NCBI GenBank assembly: GCA_017303875.1
Contig: JAFLBP010000001.1
Coordinates: forward strand, 244,943-308,942
Origin: Chitinophagales bacterium
Lineage (GTDB): Bacteria > Bacteroidota > Bacteroidia > Chitinophagales > Saprospiraceae
Reading direction: 5' to 3'
Length of the DNA: 64,000 nucleotides
Shown here piece by piece: positions 53,701-61,362 of this stretch; position 1 is the stretch's first letter; the number at the start of each line of letters is the position of its first letter. The translations under genes and the position numbers were made by a program. Under the pieces are notes generated by a model. It had not been told where the DNA came from, did no database searches, and worked only from the letters and a program-made list of their open reading frames with translations.

Positions 53701-55077
53701 GCCATCGGTAGCAATCCAGGTGTCGCCCCCCAGGGCTTTCATCTCCTGAATATCCGGGTGAATCCCAAAAGAACCCGAATAGCCGCCAATAGCACTGTAA
53801 TTCACCCCGCCATCGGTTGATTTATAAGCCGTACAGGTAGCCACAATAATGTGATTGGCATTACTTGTTGAAGCGACAATTGAGAGGTCGTAGTACCCCT
53901 GGCAATTGTCCATCGGAAACGCAGTTGTTTCTCCAATGGCCGTAATCGTCCAGTTCACCCCCGCATCAGTACTTTTTAACACCCGCGGCCCACTGCCGGT
54001 CAGCACAACTGCATAAACCACATTATTGTCGGCTGGCGTAACCGTCATTCGGCCACCGCCATCGGTCAGTCCGCTGATCCAGCCGCTGGATTGCAGGCTG
54101 AAACTTTGGCCGCCATCGGTGGATTTCCAGAATTCACAAAGATCGAGGCTGGGGTTGCGCACCAATGCGTATACGATGCTTGAATTATCGGGCTTAAAAG
54201 CCAGATCGTAGGTAGTATTGGCTATGATGGTAGACCAAACCCCGCTGCCGTTGCGCCGGCGCAGGCTGTTCCCGGCCATGAGCACCACTTCCGGCTCATC
54301 TGGTTTTATTTTTATATCATTCACGCCAAGTCCGGTCACATTCAAATCTGCAACCCAGTTGAGACCGCCATCCGTTGTTTTGTGGATACCGCGCCCATTG
54401 CCAACATAAACCGTATTCGGGTCGGTCGGGTGAATGGCCACCGCGCCGACTCCGCCGTTAAAGCCGGTATAATTCGTACCCAAAGGCGTCCAATTCAGGC
54501 CTTTATCAATGGATTTACCCACCGCACCGGTTTCTGTTCCGTAGTACAAAACATTGGCGTCGCTTGGCGCTACATCAATAGCATAAACATTGGCTTGCCA
54601 GGGCGCCGGGGGCTGCGTACTGATGTCGTTTTTAGCCCAATAGGTTCTGATCGGGCCAAACAGCGACCAGTTGGCAGCATTTATACCCTCAGCGTTAGCT
54701 TGAACAGTTGTGGGAAATGATTTTTCCTGTTCAAAATTCAGACTGCCGTCTTCCTGCACAAAAGGTCTTACTGCATGACGCCAGCGCTTGTAATATTCTT
54801 CCCAGATATTTTCTTCAAATTCAGCATTTTCACCCAGGTCTTCCCAAGCCTCCCGCTCCTTGAGGCGCGCTGCTTTTTGTTGTATTTTTAATTCCGCCTC
54901 CCAGGCATGGAAAGCTGCATCTGTTTCAAAAAAATTAATTCCGGCTTCCCCTCCATAAAGGGGTTTTGCCCACGCGGGTTTATCCGGTGTATCCGGCAAA
55001 CGGTAAGCATGGTTGAGCACTTGCCCGGAAAGGTTAAGCACAAAAAAAACGAAGTACAGGGGTAGAAACTTTTTCAT
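50743..55077 (-). CDS. 1444-residue secreted Asp-box/PKD/LamG protein with T9SS sorting domain
   Basis: This exported surface protein has a signal peptide (MKKFLPLYFVFFVLNLSG) and a charged helical region (about 50-120). A long beta-propeller-like section (about 140-790) follows, with at least eight Asp-box motifs such as S-I-D-K-G-L-N-W, T-T-D-G-G-L-N-W, S-T-D-A-G-V-N-W and S-V-D-G-G-A-N-W, as in sialidase/sortilin propellers. Then come a PKD-like domain (about 825-890) and a LamG/concanavalin domain (about 905-1080). A fibronectin-like module and the T9SS sorting domain (about 1370-1444) end it. No sialidase arginine triad is obvious, so it is more likely an adhesin or binding protein. It has its own -7 box. 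Confidence 0.85.
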   Translation of the reverse strand: MKKFLPLYFVFFVLNLSGQVLNHAYRLPDTPDKPAWAKPLYGGEAGINFFETDAAFHAWEAELKIQQKAARLKEREAWEDLGENAEFEENIWEEYYKRWRHAVRPFVQEDGSLNFEQEKSFPTTVQANAEGINAANWSLFGPIRTYWAKNDISTQPPAPWQANVYAIDVAPSDANVLYYGTETGAVGKSIDKGLNWTPLGTNYTGFNGGVGAVAIHPTDPNTVYVGNGRGIHKTTDGGLNWVADLNVTGLGVNDIKIKPDEPEVVLMAGNSLRRRNGSGVWSTIIANTTYDLAFKPDNSSIVYALVRNPSLDLCEFWKSTDGGQSFSLQSSGWISGLTDGGGRMTVTPADNNVVYAVVLTGSGPRVLKSTDAGVNWTITAIGETTAFPMDNCQGYYDLSIVASTSNANHIIVATCTAYKSTDGGVNYSAIGGYSGSFGIHPDIQEMKALGGDTWIATDGGINYSNDFYTSTANFTPRINGLTGTHFWGFDVGWNEDVVVGGRYHNGNTAWHENFPTGDYLRMGGGEQATGYVNPGNNRMVYFSDLGGRILPAAFNQNFTTFSVSKWPNEAFTNMEWSEQEWDPRFYNTYYIGNANILWKTTDNGATFTAKFTHVDAAAKVLHIEVSRSNPDVIYCTVQRSSSGELWKSVDGGANWTQTGNPSGPSASQRRISTVAVSGTDANTLWWCFRTGSNGNKIFKSVDGGASWTNITTSALDNVSLADMVHQLGTNGGIYLFGSSGKVFYKNETLNNWTDYTAGLPTHLNSEIVRAKIFYKGQKLRMASVNGIWQSDLYEPSATLVQPMADRGNPLCARDTLQLESYSVVNGNATYAWNISPAPQWISATNIRNPRVSLGNEGTYTVTLTVTDDNGTSTRTIEGFFNLPAGSGCNPDTLPGQALRLETTAQYGLMPALGVTTNNLTLSCWIKPNGTQASGAGVIFSGSGGACGLNYYNGSNRLGYHWNDNAGTYNWSGGPVVQTDVWTHVALVITPTAATIYLNGVPYTRSGTYTHPAVTFSTDFRIGRDRSNTARTFKGSMDEVCIYNKAMSQAEIRELMHLTRIPANDNTLLSYYQFNLTSSESGDILIDRSKSHHGSIVGNTPPQTGRIVSTGPFAGGFSSRLNVSAGGDYTFPGSNLTLTFPASGTYPNGELVAYRLHTAPDEKPVPTTIANNWYWIVRNYGTTPFSALSGMKFGSLPGLTSADEAAPALFTLYKRGSNDDGPTWSGALDNADIVTANGNGTGSITFSTGLTITDFSQFVIGDNRPALPLELLDFQAKALSNSILVQWKTQLEKNVAHFDVQRSVDGQRFEFLSRTIANNLNKPSDYTFEDKNVQAGQLYYYRLHMVDQDGNGRYSDVRVAQLPGKGKVRVFPVPAQRKETVTVQCSWAGACTFNLYTLDGKLVLQESFEREMKISLRDLPGGTYTYKVNNTQNTALSEAGVLILE

Positions 55078-55103
55078 AGACGGGAAAAGATAGGATTAAG
55101 CGG

Positions 55104-55111
55104 CAAAAGTA
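55104..55111 (-). promoter_or_regulatory. -7 box of the 1444-aa protein gene
   Basis: TACTTTTG on the minus strand matches TAnnTTTG, 26 bases upstream of the ATG. Confidence 0.5.
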
Positions 55112-55129
55112 GCAAATATCAAAGTGCGA

Positions 55130-56716
55130 TTAGCCCAAATTACGCAAATATTTGGGACTTTTGCGCTGCTTCGTTTTTTGCTCAAAAGCGTATGCCAGTG
55201 CAATTAGTTTTGATTCCGACCAGGCCGTTCCCATAAAGCTGATCCCAACCGGCATTTCCTGATAAAAGCCCATTGGCAAGGTAATGGAAGGATAGCCCGC
55301 CACCGCCGCAGGACCATATCCGCCATAACCTGCCCAGGAGTCGCCATTAAGCAGGTCGATACACCAGGCAGCACCCGTTGCCGGGCCACAAAGCGCATCC
55401 AATTGATTGTCAGTCAGGATTTTATCAATATGTTTTTGCATGGCAAAATGGGAATCTTGTAAGGCTTTCTGGTATTCCGGATTGTCCAAACCGCCCATTT
55501 TCTGACAATCTTCCAACAGCTCTTGCCGGAAATAAGGCATGGTTTTATCAGCGTGGTCTTTGTTGAATTGAATAATGGCTTCCAGGTTCGGCAGGGGCGC
55601 TTTGGCTTCGGCCAGGTAGCGGTTGAGACCATCTTTAAATTCGTATTTGAGTACCGTAAACTCTGCGGCGCTGCTCTCCCGATTGAAGCCCATAAAATCT
55701 ACTTCAACAATGGTGGCGCCTGCCTGCCGCATTGCGTCCAGCGCTTGTGCCGTAATGGCATCAATCCCCTCGTGGTGTTTGAGGAGGCTTTTATCTACCC
55801 CAATGCGTTTGCCTTGAAGGGCATTTTCATTCAATTCACTGGTATAATCAGGTAGTTTTTGCTGCAAAATTGAACTTGCTGCCGGATCATTCGGGTCCGG
55901 GGCCGCAAGTGTATTAAGCAACAGGGCAGCATCGCGCACGGTACGTGCAAAGGGGCCGGCAGTGTCCTGGGTCTTCGAAATCGGGATGATGCCGCTGCGA
56001 CTGACTAAGCCTACCGTCGGTTTGATACCGACTATGCCATTGATGGAGGCCGGACAGGCGATAGAGCCGTCGGTTTCCGTGCCCACGGCTACCGGGCACA
56101 GGCCGGCCGCTACAGCGACTGCCGAGCCGGAGCTGGAACCACAGGGCGAGCGGTCGAGTCGGTAGGGATTGAGCGTCTGGCCGCCCCGGCTGCTCCAGCC
56201 GCTGGAAGAACGGGTAGAGCGGAAGTTGGCCCATTCGCTGAGGTTGGCTTTGGCTAATATAATGGCGCCGGCCTCGCGCAGGCGCGCAACCAGAAAGGCG
56301 TCTTTGGGTGCGCGGTGCTGCTCAAGGGCCAGCGATCCGGCGGTGGTATGCAGCTGATCGGCCGTGTCGATATTATCTTTAAGTACCACAGGAATACCGT
56401 GCAGGGGGCCGCGTACTTTTCCGGCCTTGCGTTCGGCGTCGAGGGCGTCGGCGATGACAAGTGCTTCCGGATTGATTTCAATAATGGCATGCAACGCCGG
56501 GCCGCGTTTATCAATATCGTCTATGCGATCCAGGTAGGCTTGTACGAGCTGTCGGGAACTGATTCTCCCGCTTTGCAGCAGCTCGCGCAAGGTGTCGAGC
56601 GTGATTTCTTCGAGCTTCAGATCGGTTTCTGCGGTTTGACGGCAAGCGGAAGGCAACAAAATAGCTCCCAGACCGGCAATGGCTGTATTGCGGAGAAAGT
56701 GGCGACGTTTCATCAT
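55130..56716 (-). CDS. Amidase-signature enzyme with Tat-type lipoprotein signal
   Basis: This 528-residue hydrolase of the amidase signature family (GatA-like fold) has the Ser-cisSer-Lys triad: Lys in PVVLKDNIDTADQLHTTAGS, cis-Ser in R-S-P-C-G-S-S-S-G-S-A-V-A-V-A-A-G, and nucleophile Ser in GTETDGSIACPASINGIVGIKPT. It starts MMKRRHFLRNTAIAGLGAILLPSAC, a twin-arginine signal with lipobox. It is thus an exported amidase, not the tRNA amidotransferase. The substrate is unknown. ATG at 56713 is equally possible. Confidence 0.92.
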   Translation of the reverse strand: MMKRRHFLRNTAIAGLGAILLPSACRQTAETDLKLEEITLDTLRELLQSGRISSRQLVQAYLDRIDDIDKRGPALHAIIEINPEALVIADALDAERKAGKVRGPLHGIPVVLKDNIDTADQLHTTAGSLALEQHRAPKDAFLVARLREAGAIILAKANLSEWANFRSTRSSSGWSSRGGQTLNPYRLDRSPCGSSSGSAVAVAAGLCPVAVGTETDGSIACPASINGIVGIKPTVGLVSRSGIIPISKTQDTAGPFARTVRDAALLLNTLAAPDPNDPAASSILQQKLPDYTSELNENALQGKRIGVDKSLLKHHEGIDAITAQALDAMRQAGATIVEVDFMGFNRESSAAEFTVLKYEFKDGLNRYLAEAKAPLPNLEAIIQFNKDHADKTMPYFRQELLEDCQKMGGLDNPEYQKALQDSHFAMQKHIDKILTDNQLDALCGPATGAAWCIDLLNGDSWAGYGGYGPAAVAGYPSITLPMGFYQEMPVGISFMGTAWSESKLIALAYAFEQKTKQRKSPKYLRNLG

Positions 56717-56783
56717 AAAAAATATAGTTACGGCCGCTACATAGCGGCATTGAAAATCGCAACAGATTGGGGTATTTTACCAA

Positions 56784-57464
56784 TCACGCTTCCCCCAGCA
56801 AATCCGGTCTGCGCTCCCGGGTCCGCAACAGACTTTGTTCATGCCGCCACTCATCAATCAGTTTGTCGTTGCCGGAAAGCAGTACCTCCGGCACCGCACG
56901 CTCATCCCATACTGCCGGACGGGTATATACCGGCGGCGCGAGCAAATTGTCCTGAAAACTATCGAAAAGCGCAGAGGTTTCATCATTCAATACGCCCGGG
57001 ATGAGCCTTCCCACCGAATCCACGATAATGGCCGCAGCCAGTTCGCCGCCAGAGAGCACATAATCGCCGATACTGATTTCCCAATTCACATATTTCTCCC
57101 GTATCCGCTCGTCGATGCCTTTGTAATGACCGCAAATGATGATGGCGTTTTCAAACATCGACAAGCGGTTGCAAATACCCTGATCGAGGCGTTTACCATC
57201 GGGCGTGGTATAAATCACGGCATCGTAGGCGCGTTCTGCCAGCAGCTGGTCGAGGCAGGCGGCCAGTGGTTCCGGGCGCATGACCATGCCTGCGCCGCCG
57301 CCGAATTGGTAATCGTCCACTTGTTTGTGCTTGCCAATACCATAATCCCGCAAGTGGTGCAAGTGCACCTCCAGCAGGCCTTTGTTTTTAGCCCGTTGCA
57401 TGATGGAATGATTCAGTGGGCTTTCCAGCAACTCGGGCAGCACCGTAATAATGTCGAAACGCAT
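56784..57464 (-). CDS. trmD: tRNA (guanine-N1-)-methyltransferase (m1G37)
   Basis: This 226-residue SPOUT methyltransferase modifies G37 of tRNAs reading CNN and some other codons, preventing frameshifts. The trefoil-knot segments are present: [30 protein letters not shown] and [31 protein letters not shown] and [17 protein letters not shown] are also TrmD signatures. I chose ATG at 57464 because [13 protein letters not shown] aligns with the family start. A TAnnTTTG box lies 20 bases upstream, inside the longer frame. Confidence 0.96.
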   Translation of the reverse strand: MRFDIITVLPELLESPLNHSIMQRAKNKGLLEVHLHHLRDYGIGKHKQVDDYQFGGGAGMVMRPEPLAACLDQLLAERAYDAVIYTTPDGKRLDQGICNRLSMFENAIIICGHYKGIDERIREKYVNWEISIGDYVLSGGELAAAIIVDSVGRLIPGVLNDETSALFDSFQDNLLAPPVYTRPAVWDERAVPEVLLSGNDKLIDEWRHEQSLLRTRERRPDLLGEA

Positions 57465-57484
57465 CTCAATCCTGTTTAGGGCGG

Positions 57485-57492
57485 CAAAAGTA
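57485..57492 (-). promoter_or_regulatory. -7 box of trmD
   Basis: TACTTTTG on the minus strand matches TAnnTTTG and ends 20 bases before the trmD ATG at 57464. Confidence 0.5.
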
Positions 57493-57506
57493 CACAAGCG
57501 CTGCGC

Positions 57507-58493
57507 TTAATCCAAACGCACCGCCTTGAGTTCGCCGGTAGGCGTCAGGATCATCAGTTCTTTTTTGATTTCGGTTTTAACGACGGGCTTTTTTTCCGGC
57601 AGGGTAAATCGCACCACGAGGTTGTAGGAAAACTGTACGGCGGGCTCCAGAATAGCCGGATTGATGACAATATCATAATCATTTGCCGGAACGGCATTGT
57701 AAAAACGCGCTACGGGCTTATCGGCCTCGTTGACGATGCCCTTGCCATTGTCGTCTATGGCTTGCGTGGTAAAAGCGCGGTATTTTTCGTAGCGGTTCAT
57801 CGGATAAGCGACCCAGGCATTTTCGGCGCTGATCACCGAGGCGGAATCAAGCACAATGCCATTGCTGCGGTATAATTTTTTAATTTCAGCCAGATAGTTA
57901 AATGCGGCAGTGCGCAATTGCCCGTATACCTCCTGGGGTTTATCAACAAAATAATCCACCTTGACGATATCGTAAATTTCCTGGCGGGCGGCAGCCGTTA
58001 CCACCTTATCGAGCACACCGGGGTCGGTGTAGCGCACGTGGATGTTTTTTTGCAGCTCAAATCCTTTGGGGATTTCCGTGTAGGTCTTTTTGGAGAAGAT
58101 TTTTTTGCTGACATCATATTCATATTTAGGCAAAAAATTGACCATATCGAGGTAAATATCCTTGCGGGGGATACCCAATGCTTCAACTTCGCGCACAAAG
58201 GCATCGAGGCGCTGATTGATGAGGTTGTTGGTTTCATCAGCCGTTTTACCTACCTGAATGACACTGAAAATGGCGGTGTAGGAGCTGGCTTCCTGGTTGG
58301 AGAGCGCATTGATGGTAAATTCAATTGTGCGCTCATTCAGGATATTAGCAGCTTTAGGCAGCGCACGATACTGCGCATTAAAATTAACATTGCTGTGTAC
58401 CTGCTGCTGCACTTCATAGTTACCCATTACCTGGGCCTGCGCGGTTACAGCAAAAAGGAGCAAAAAGAGCGAAAGGGAAAAATTTGGTTTCAT
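57507..58493 (-). CDS. Exported SIMPL (DUF541) domain protein
   Basis: This 328-residue protein has a signal peptide (MKPNFSLSLFLLLFAVTAQAQ). The SIMPL-type fold shows RTIEFTINALSNQEASSYTAIFSVIQVGKTADETNNLINQRLDAFVREVEALGIPRKDIYLDMVNFLPKY. A Y-V-x-x-x-I-H-V-R-Y-T-D-style strand and a D-I-V-K-V-D-Y segment follow. SIMPL proteins are periplasmic or outer-membrane oligomers of unclear function. Here the C-terminal part has an extra beta-region (V-x-F-S-Y-N-L-V-V-R-F-T-L-P-E-K-K-P). It lies 43 nt upstream of trmD but is probably separately transcribed. Confidence 0.75.
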   Translation of the reverse strand: MKPNFSLSLFLLLFAVTAQAQVMGNYEVQQQVHSNVNFNAQYRALPKAANILNERTIEFTINALSNQEASSYTAIFSVIQVGKTADETNNLINQRLDAFVREVEALGIPRKDIYLDMVNFLPKYEYDVSKKIFSKKTYTEIPKGFELQKNIHVRYTDPGVLDKVVTAAARQEIYDIVKVDYFVDKPQEVYGQLRTAAFNYLAEIKKLYRSNGIVLDSASVISAENAWVAYPMNRYEKYRAFTTQAIDDNGKGIVNEADKPVARFYNAVPANDYDIVINPAILEPAVQFSYNLVVRFTLPEKKPVVKTEIKKELMILTPTGELKAVRLD

Positions 58494-58690
58494 GTTATAT
58501 GATTTTTAGGTGAAGAACGGCACAATGCTTGGAAAATTGCGGTTTTTTGAAATAACTTTGCTGCTGTGCTGTGACCTCGAAAGGCTTTTGCGTATAAACG
58601 CTGTCTTTCGCAAAAAACGAAGCGCAATGCCCGGCAACGGGCGCCAAAACATCAAAGCAATTTTCACTCACCCTTTTCAACACAACTACC

Positions 58691-59071
58691 ATGTCAGTTA
58701 AGGAAAAATACCAAAGCGTACTCAATTTCGGCGAACAACTCAATGTTCAAAACGGCCGTGTAGAAGAAGAAAACGGCGTATTGCGCGTTTGGGGCACCGT
58801 TCAAACCCCCTATGAAAAAGTGCAGATCTGGGACGCAATCAAAGCCATCGGTGGCGCCAGCCCAACCGACATCGTAGCCGATATTCAGGTAAGCGATCCT
58901 TCTATCTACACCCGTCACACGGTTGTTAAAGGGGAAAGCCTCAGCAAAATCGCCAAGCACTACTACGACGATATGATGCTGTATAACAAGATCTTCGAGG
59001 CCAACCGCGATCAACTCAAAAGCGCAGACGAAATCGAAATAGGTCAGGTATTGGTTATTCCGAACCTGTAA
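58691..59071 (+). CDS. LysM-domain protein of the BON-LysM (Kbp/YgaU) type
   Basis: This 126-residue protein has no signal peptide. Residues about 1-70 are a BON-like alpha/beta domain (V-Q-N-G-R-V-E-E-E-N-G-V-L-R-V-W-G-T-V-Q-T). Residues about 75-125 form a LysM domain, HTVVKGESLSKIAKHYYDDMMLYNKIFEANRDQL...IGQVLVIPNL. The layout matches E. coli Kbp (YgaU), a cytosolic potassium-binding protein, but it is slightly shorter and the BON part is divergent. Potassium sensing is possible but not shown by the sequence. A strong terminator follows within 30 nt. Confidence 0.9.
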   Translation: MSVKEKYQSVLNFGEQLNVQNGRVEEENGVLRVWGTVQTPYEKVQIWDAIKAIGGASPTDIVADIQVSDPSIYTRHTVVKGESLSKIAKHYYDDMMLYNKIFEANRDQLKSADEIEIGQVLVIPNL

Positions 59072-59098
59072 TTGTTGCAGTTTTTGCGTTATTTTGGA

Positions 59099-59133
59099 GC
59101 CGGCCCGGGATTATTTCCCGGGCCGGCTTTTTT
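59099..59133 (+). terminator. Terminator of the LysM gene
   Basis: A perfect 12-bp GC-rich stem, GCCGGCCCGGGA (59099-59110) with TCCCGGGCCGGC (59116-59127), is followed by TTTTTT. Confidence 0.95.
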
Positions 59134-59200
59134 CGAGGGGCGATGCCAGGAGGCGAGGGGCGATGCCCCTCGTTGATATACTGCGCCCTTTCAGGGCTTT
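59134..59200. repeat. REP-like GC-rich palindromic segment
   Basis: CGAGGGGCGATGCC occurs twice (59134-59147 and 59154-59167). The second copy forms CGAGGGGC-GAT-GCCCCTCG. It is followed by GCCCTTTCAGGGC, a short palindrome of a kind I recall as common in dispersed Bacteroidota REP-type repeats (recall, not searched). It lies between the LysM and pentapeptide genes. Confidence 0.55.
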
Positions 59201-59202
59201 AC

Positions 59203-59769
59203 TCAGGTAATGATAATTTTGTATTTACTCAATAAGCCGGCAAGTCCATGCGCTGCAAAGCGTGCGCCGCGCAGGTGGTTGTTGTCCGGGTCAATGGTAT
59301 AATTCACAGCCGAGGAAAAATCGGCTTTTTCCAGGCGCGTCTGACCAAACGTTGCGCCGGAAAGATCACTCTCCGAAAAATCCGCCCCACTCAGGTCGGC
59401 GCCGGAAAAATCGGTTTCCAATAGTTTACAGCGCTTAAAGGGCGTATTTTTAAGCTTTAACTCAAAAAAAGAAGCGTGCTGCAGGTTGCAATCTTCGAAG
59501 GCCATTTCGAGGTTAAAAGGGTTGCAATCCTCAAATTTTACCCCCAACAGCTTGCAACGAACAAACGCCACTTCCGAAAGCATGGAGCCGGCTAGCAGCG
59601 CCAAGCTGAAATTACAATCCCGAAAAGTGCAATGGATAAATTTATTAAACTGTACATCGCTGCCCGAAAAATCGCAGGCCGTAAAGGTACAATCCTCGTA
59701 TTCGCCCTTGGGCAAGGGGCTTTGGATGTAATCCTGTTCGTTGAAGGTTTCTTCGTAATAGTTTGTCAT
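59203..59769 (-). CDS. Pentapeptide-repeat protein
   Basis: This 188-residue protein consists of pentapeptide repeats of the A(D/N)LXX kind: Y-E-D-C-T-F-T-A-C-D-F-S-G-S-D-V-Q-F, then L-E-T-D-F-S-G-A-D-L-S-G-A-D-F-S-E-S-D-L-S-G-A-T-F-G. Together they form a right-handed quadrilateral beta-helix. An interruption near the C-terminus (YTIDPDNNHLRGARF) is the usual capping or loop region. Functions of such proteins vary and none can be assigned. I chose ATG at 59769 (MTNYYEETFNEQDYIQSPL), because the longer frame overlaps the divergent gene's promoter region. Confidence 0.9.
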   Translation of the reverse strand: MTNYYEETFNEQDYIQSPLPKGEYEDCTFTACDFSGSDVQFNKFIHCTFRDCNFSLALLAGSMLSEVAFVRCKLLGVKFEDCNPFNLEMAFEDCNLQHASFFELKLKNTPFKRCKLLETDFSGADLSGADFSESDLSGATFGQTRLEKADFSSAVNYTIDPDNNHLRGARFAAHGLAGLLSKYKIIIT

Positions 59770-59833
59770 ATCTTTCTGGACAATCCTTTTTAAAACAGCG
59801 CGTTGTAAAACTGACGCAAAAACTTCGGCCACA

Positions 59834-59841
59834 CAAATATA
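59834..59841 (-). promoter_or_regulatory. -7 box of the pentapeptide gene
   Basis: TATATTTG on the minus strand matches TAnnTTTG, 64 bases upstream of the chosen ATG. This supports the shorter start. Confidence 0.45.
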
Positions 59842-59850
59842 AGTCATGGC

Positions 59851-60936
59851 ATGAAACTAAACCCTTACACCGCGAAAATCCATTGCCTGTCGGGTCTCTT
59901 ATGGCTTTTGGCCAGCCACCTTTGCGCCCAGTCGGACGCCTCGCCCATGATGCCCGGCACTTTCAAAGCGCCCTATGATGTTGTTTTCTGGCAAACCCAA
60001 AAATACGGTTGGCGCAACGATACGCTCTATGTACACCATCCCGAAAAAAAACGCTGGCAACAACTACTCCTCGCGCCCGCGCCTGTCCGGAAGGCCTTTG
60101 TATACCAGGATCAACTTATCCTGAGCAGCCTGTACAGCCAAAATTTGTACCGCTATGATGCTACTCAAAACCAGTTGCTTCCTTTTGCGCTGCCGGATGG
60201 CCTGCTGCACGGACTGGGCAAAAAAGTGCAAAGCCTGTGCCTCGCAAGCGGCAGCTATGGTTGCTTCCACAACAGGGCCGATTCTGTAATTTACCATCGC
60301 AGGGGTAAATGGTTCTTGCGTACGAACTCTGGAGAAAAAACGCAATTTGCCAACCAAATACCTCAAAAAATACCGGCCCATACCGTTGAAGCGCTGGTAG
60401 AAGCGCTGGATTATTTGCCCCACCACCTGCATGCCACACCTGTGGCCGACATTACAGCGGCGGACGTGGTGGCTTTTCGCAGGCTCATGGACGCTAATAA
60501 TACGGATAGTGCACTGGACAGCATTTACCAGCAGCTCCGCGAAGACTATTTTTTCCCGGAAAGTGATTCCGACCTGAAGCTTTTTTTGAGCCTTATTGAC
60601 TCCGTGGCTATGGTGGACGAGCAGCTGTACCGGGAGCTATTCAGGGATGGCCTTGGCCTCATCAGTACTACCACCCATTGGAGGGGAATCTCATTTCAAC
60701 TGGACGACGAGCGGGTACTACACGTTTACAATGACGAATTCATGCCGTTATATCAAATGACGCCCTGGCAAGTCAGTTTCGACGGCGCGTTTTATGAAAT
60801 CCATCATGGCGCTTTTTCAAGTCAACTGGATGCGCTCACGCAAGGGCAGTTTTTGCAGCAACTGGTTATGGAAAAACATTATGCGATTTACCGGATTGTC
60901 TGTGCGTTGTATCGAAGAAAAAAAGGAGAATGGTAA
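59851..60936 (+). CDS. Protein of unknown function, probably exported
   Basis: This 361-residue protein has a hydrophobic segment with a signal-like end (C-L-S-G-L-L-W-L-L-A-S-H-L-C-A-Q). The N-terminal part (about 35-130) has a W-x-x-D-T-L-Y-V-H-H-P...Y-Q-D-Q-L-I-L-S-S-L-Y-S-Q-N-L-Y-R-Y-D pattern like one or two beta-propeller blades. The rest is mixed alpha/beta without recognised motifs. No catalytic residues are evident. The small membrane-protein gene follows 27 nt downstream. Confidence 0.6.
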   Translation: MKLNPYTAKIHCLSGLLWLLASHLCAQSDASPMMPGTFKAPYDVVFWQTQKYGWRNDTLYVHHPEKKRWQQLLLAPAPVRKAFVYQDQLILSSLYSQNLYRYDATQNQLLPFALPDGLLHGLGKKVQSLCLASGSYGCFHNRADSVIYHRRGKWFLRTNSGEKTQFANQIPQKIPAHTVEALVEALDYLPHHLHATPVADITAADVVAFRRLMDANNTDSALDSIYQQLREDYFFPESDSDLKLFLSLIDSVAMVDEQLYRELFRDGLGLISTTTHWRGISFQLDDERVLHVYNDEFMPLYQMTPWQVSFDGAFYEIHHGAFSSQLDALTQGQFLQQLVMEKHYAIYRIVCALYRRKKGEW

Positions 60937-60963
60937 TACCTTTGAGCCTCAATCCATCGCCTT

Positions 60964-61359
60964 ATGAACAGGTTTATTCGCATTTTCACACTGCTGCTGC
61001 TACTCTTCAACAGCTTCGGCGCGCTGTACGGCAGTTATCATTTCATCACGGATCCCAGTGGCGAAAGCCTGCAAATGCCGCGCAGCTTTTTGCAGCACAG
61101 CCCTTTCAGCAACTACCTCATTCCCGGCATTGTCCTGTTTTTGGTAAATGGCCTGTTCTGTTTTATGGTAACAGCTGCACTGCTCCTGAAGCACCGCCTT
61201 GCCCCCACGCTGGTCATGCTTCAGGGAATCCTGCTGGCAGGCTGGATCGTGATGCAGGTCATGCTCTTGCAAACTTTTTACCCGCCTTTACATCTGACGA
61301 TGTTTGGAATCGGCGGCATGTTGATCGGTTGCGGCGGTTATTTGGCCAAACTCAAATAA
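60964..61359 (+). CDS. Small four-helix membrane protein of unknown function
   Basis: This 131-residue protein has four hydrophobic helices: F-T-L-L-L-L-L-F-N-S-F-G-A-L-Y-G, I-P-G-I-V-L-F-L-V-N-G-L-F-C-F-M-V-T-A-A-L-L-L, V-M-L-Q-G-I-L-L-A-G-W-I-V-M-Q-V-M-L-L, and M-F-G-I-G-G-M-L-I-G-C-G-G-Y. A short extracytoplasmic or cytosolic loop with G-E-S-L-Q-M-P-R-S-F-L lies between helices 1 and 2. No family recognised. It lies 3 nt before the PLP-enzyme gene and is probably cotranscribed with it. Confidence 0.65.
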   Translation: MNRFIRIFTLLLLLFNSFGALYGSYHFITDPSGESLQMPRSFLQHSPFSNYLIPGIVLFLVNGLFCFMVTAALLLKHRLAPTLVMLQGILLAGWIVMQVMLLQTFYPPLHLTMFGIGGMLIGCGGYLAKLK

Positions 61360-61362
61360 CGC

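Noticed and set aside
50743..55077. 1444-aa protein as a sialidase
   Set aside because: Asp-box motifs are present, but I could not find the arginine triad or other catalytic residues. Asp-boxes alone occur in many propellers.
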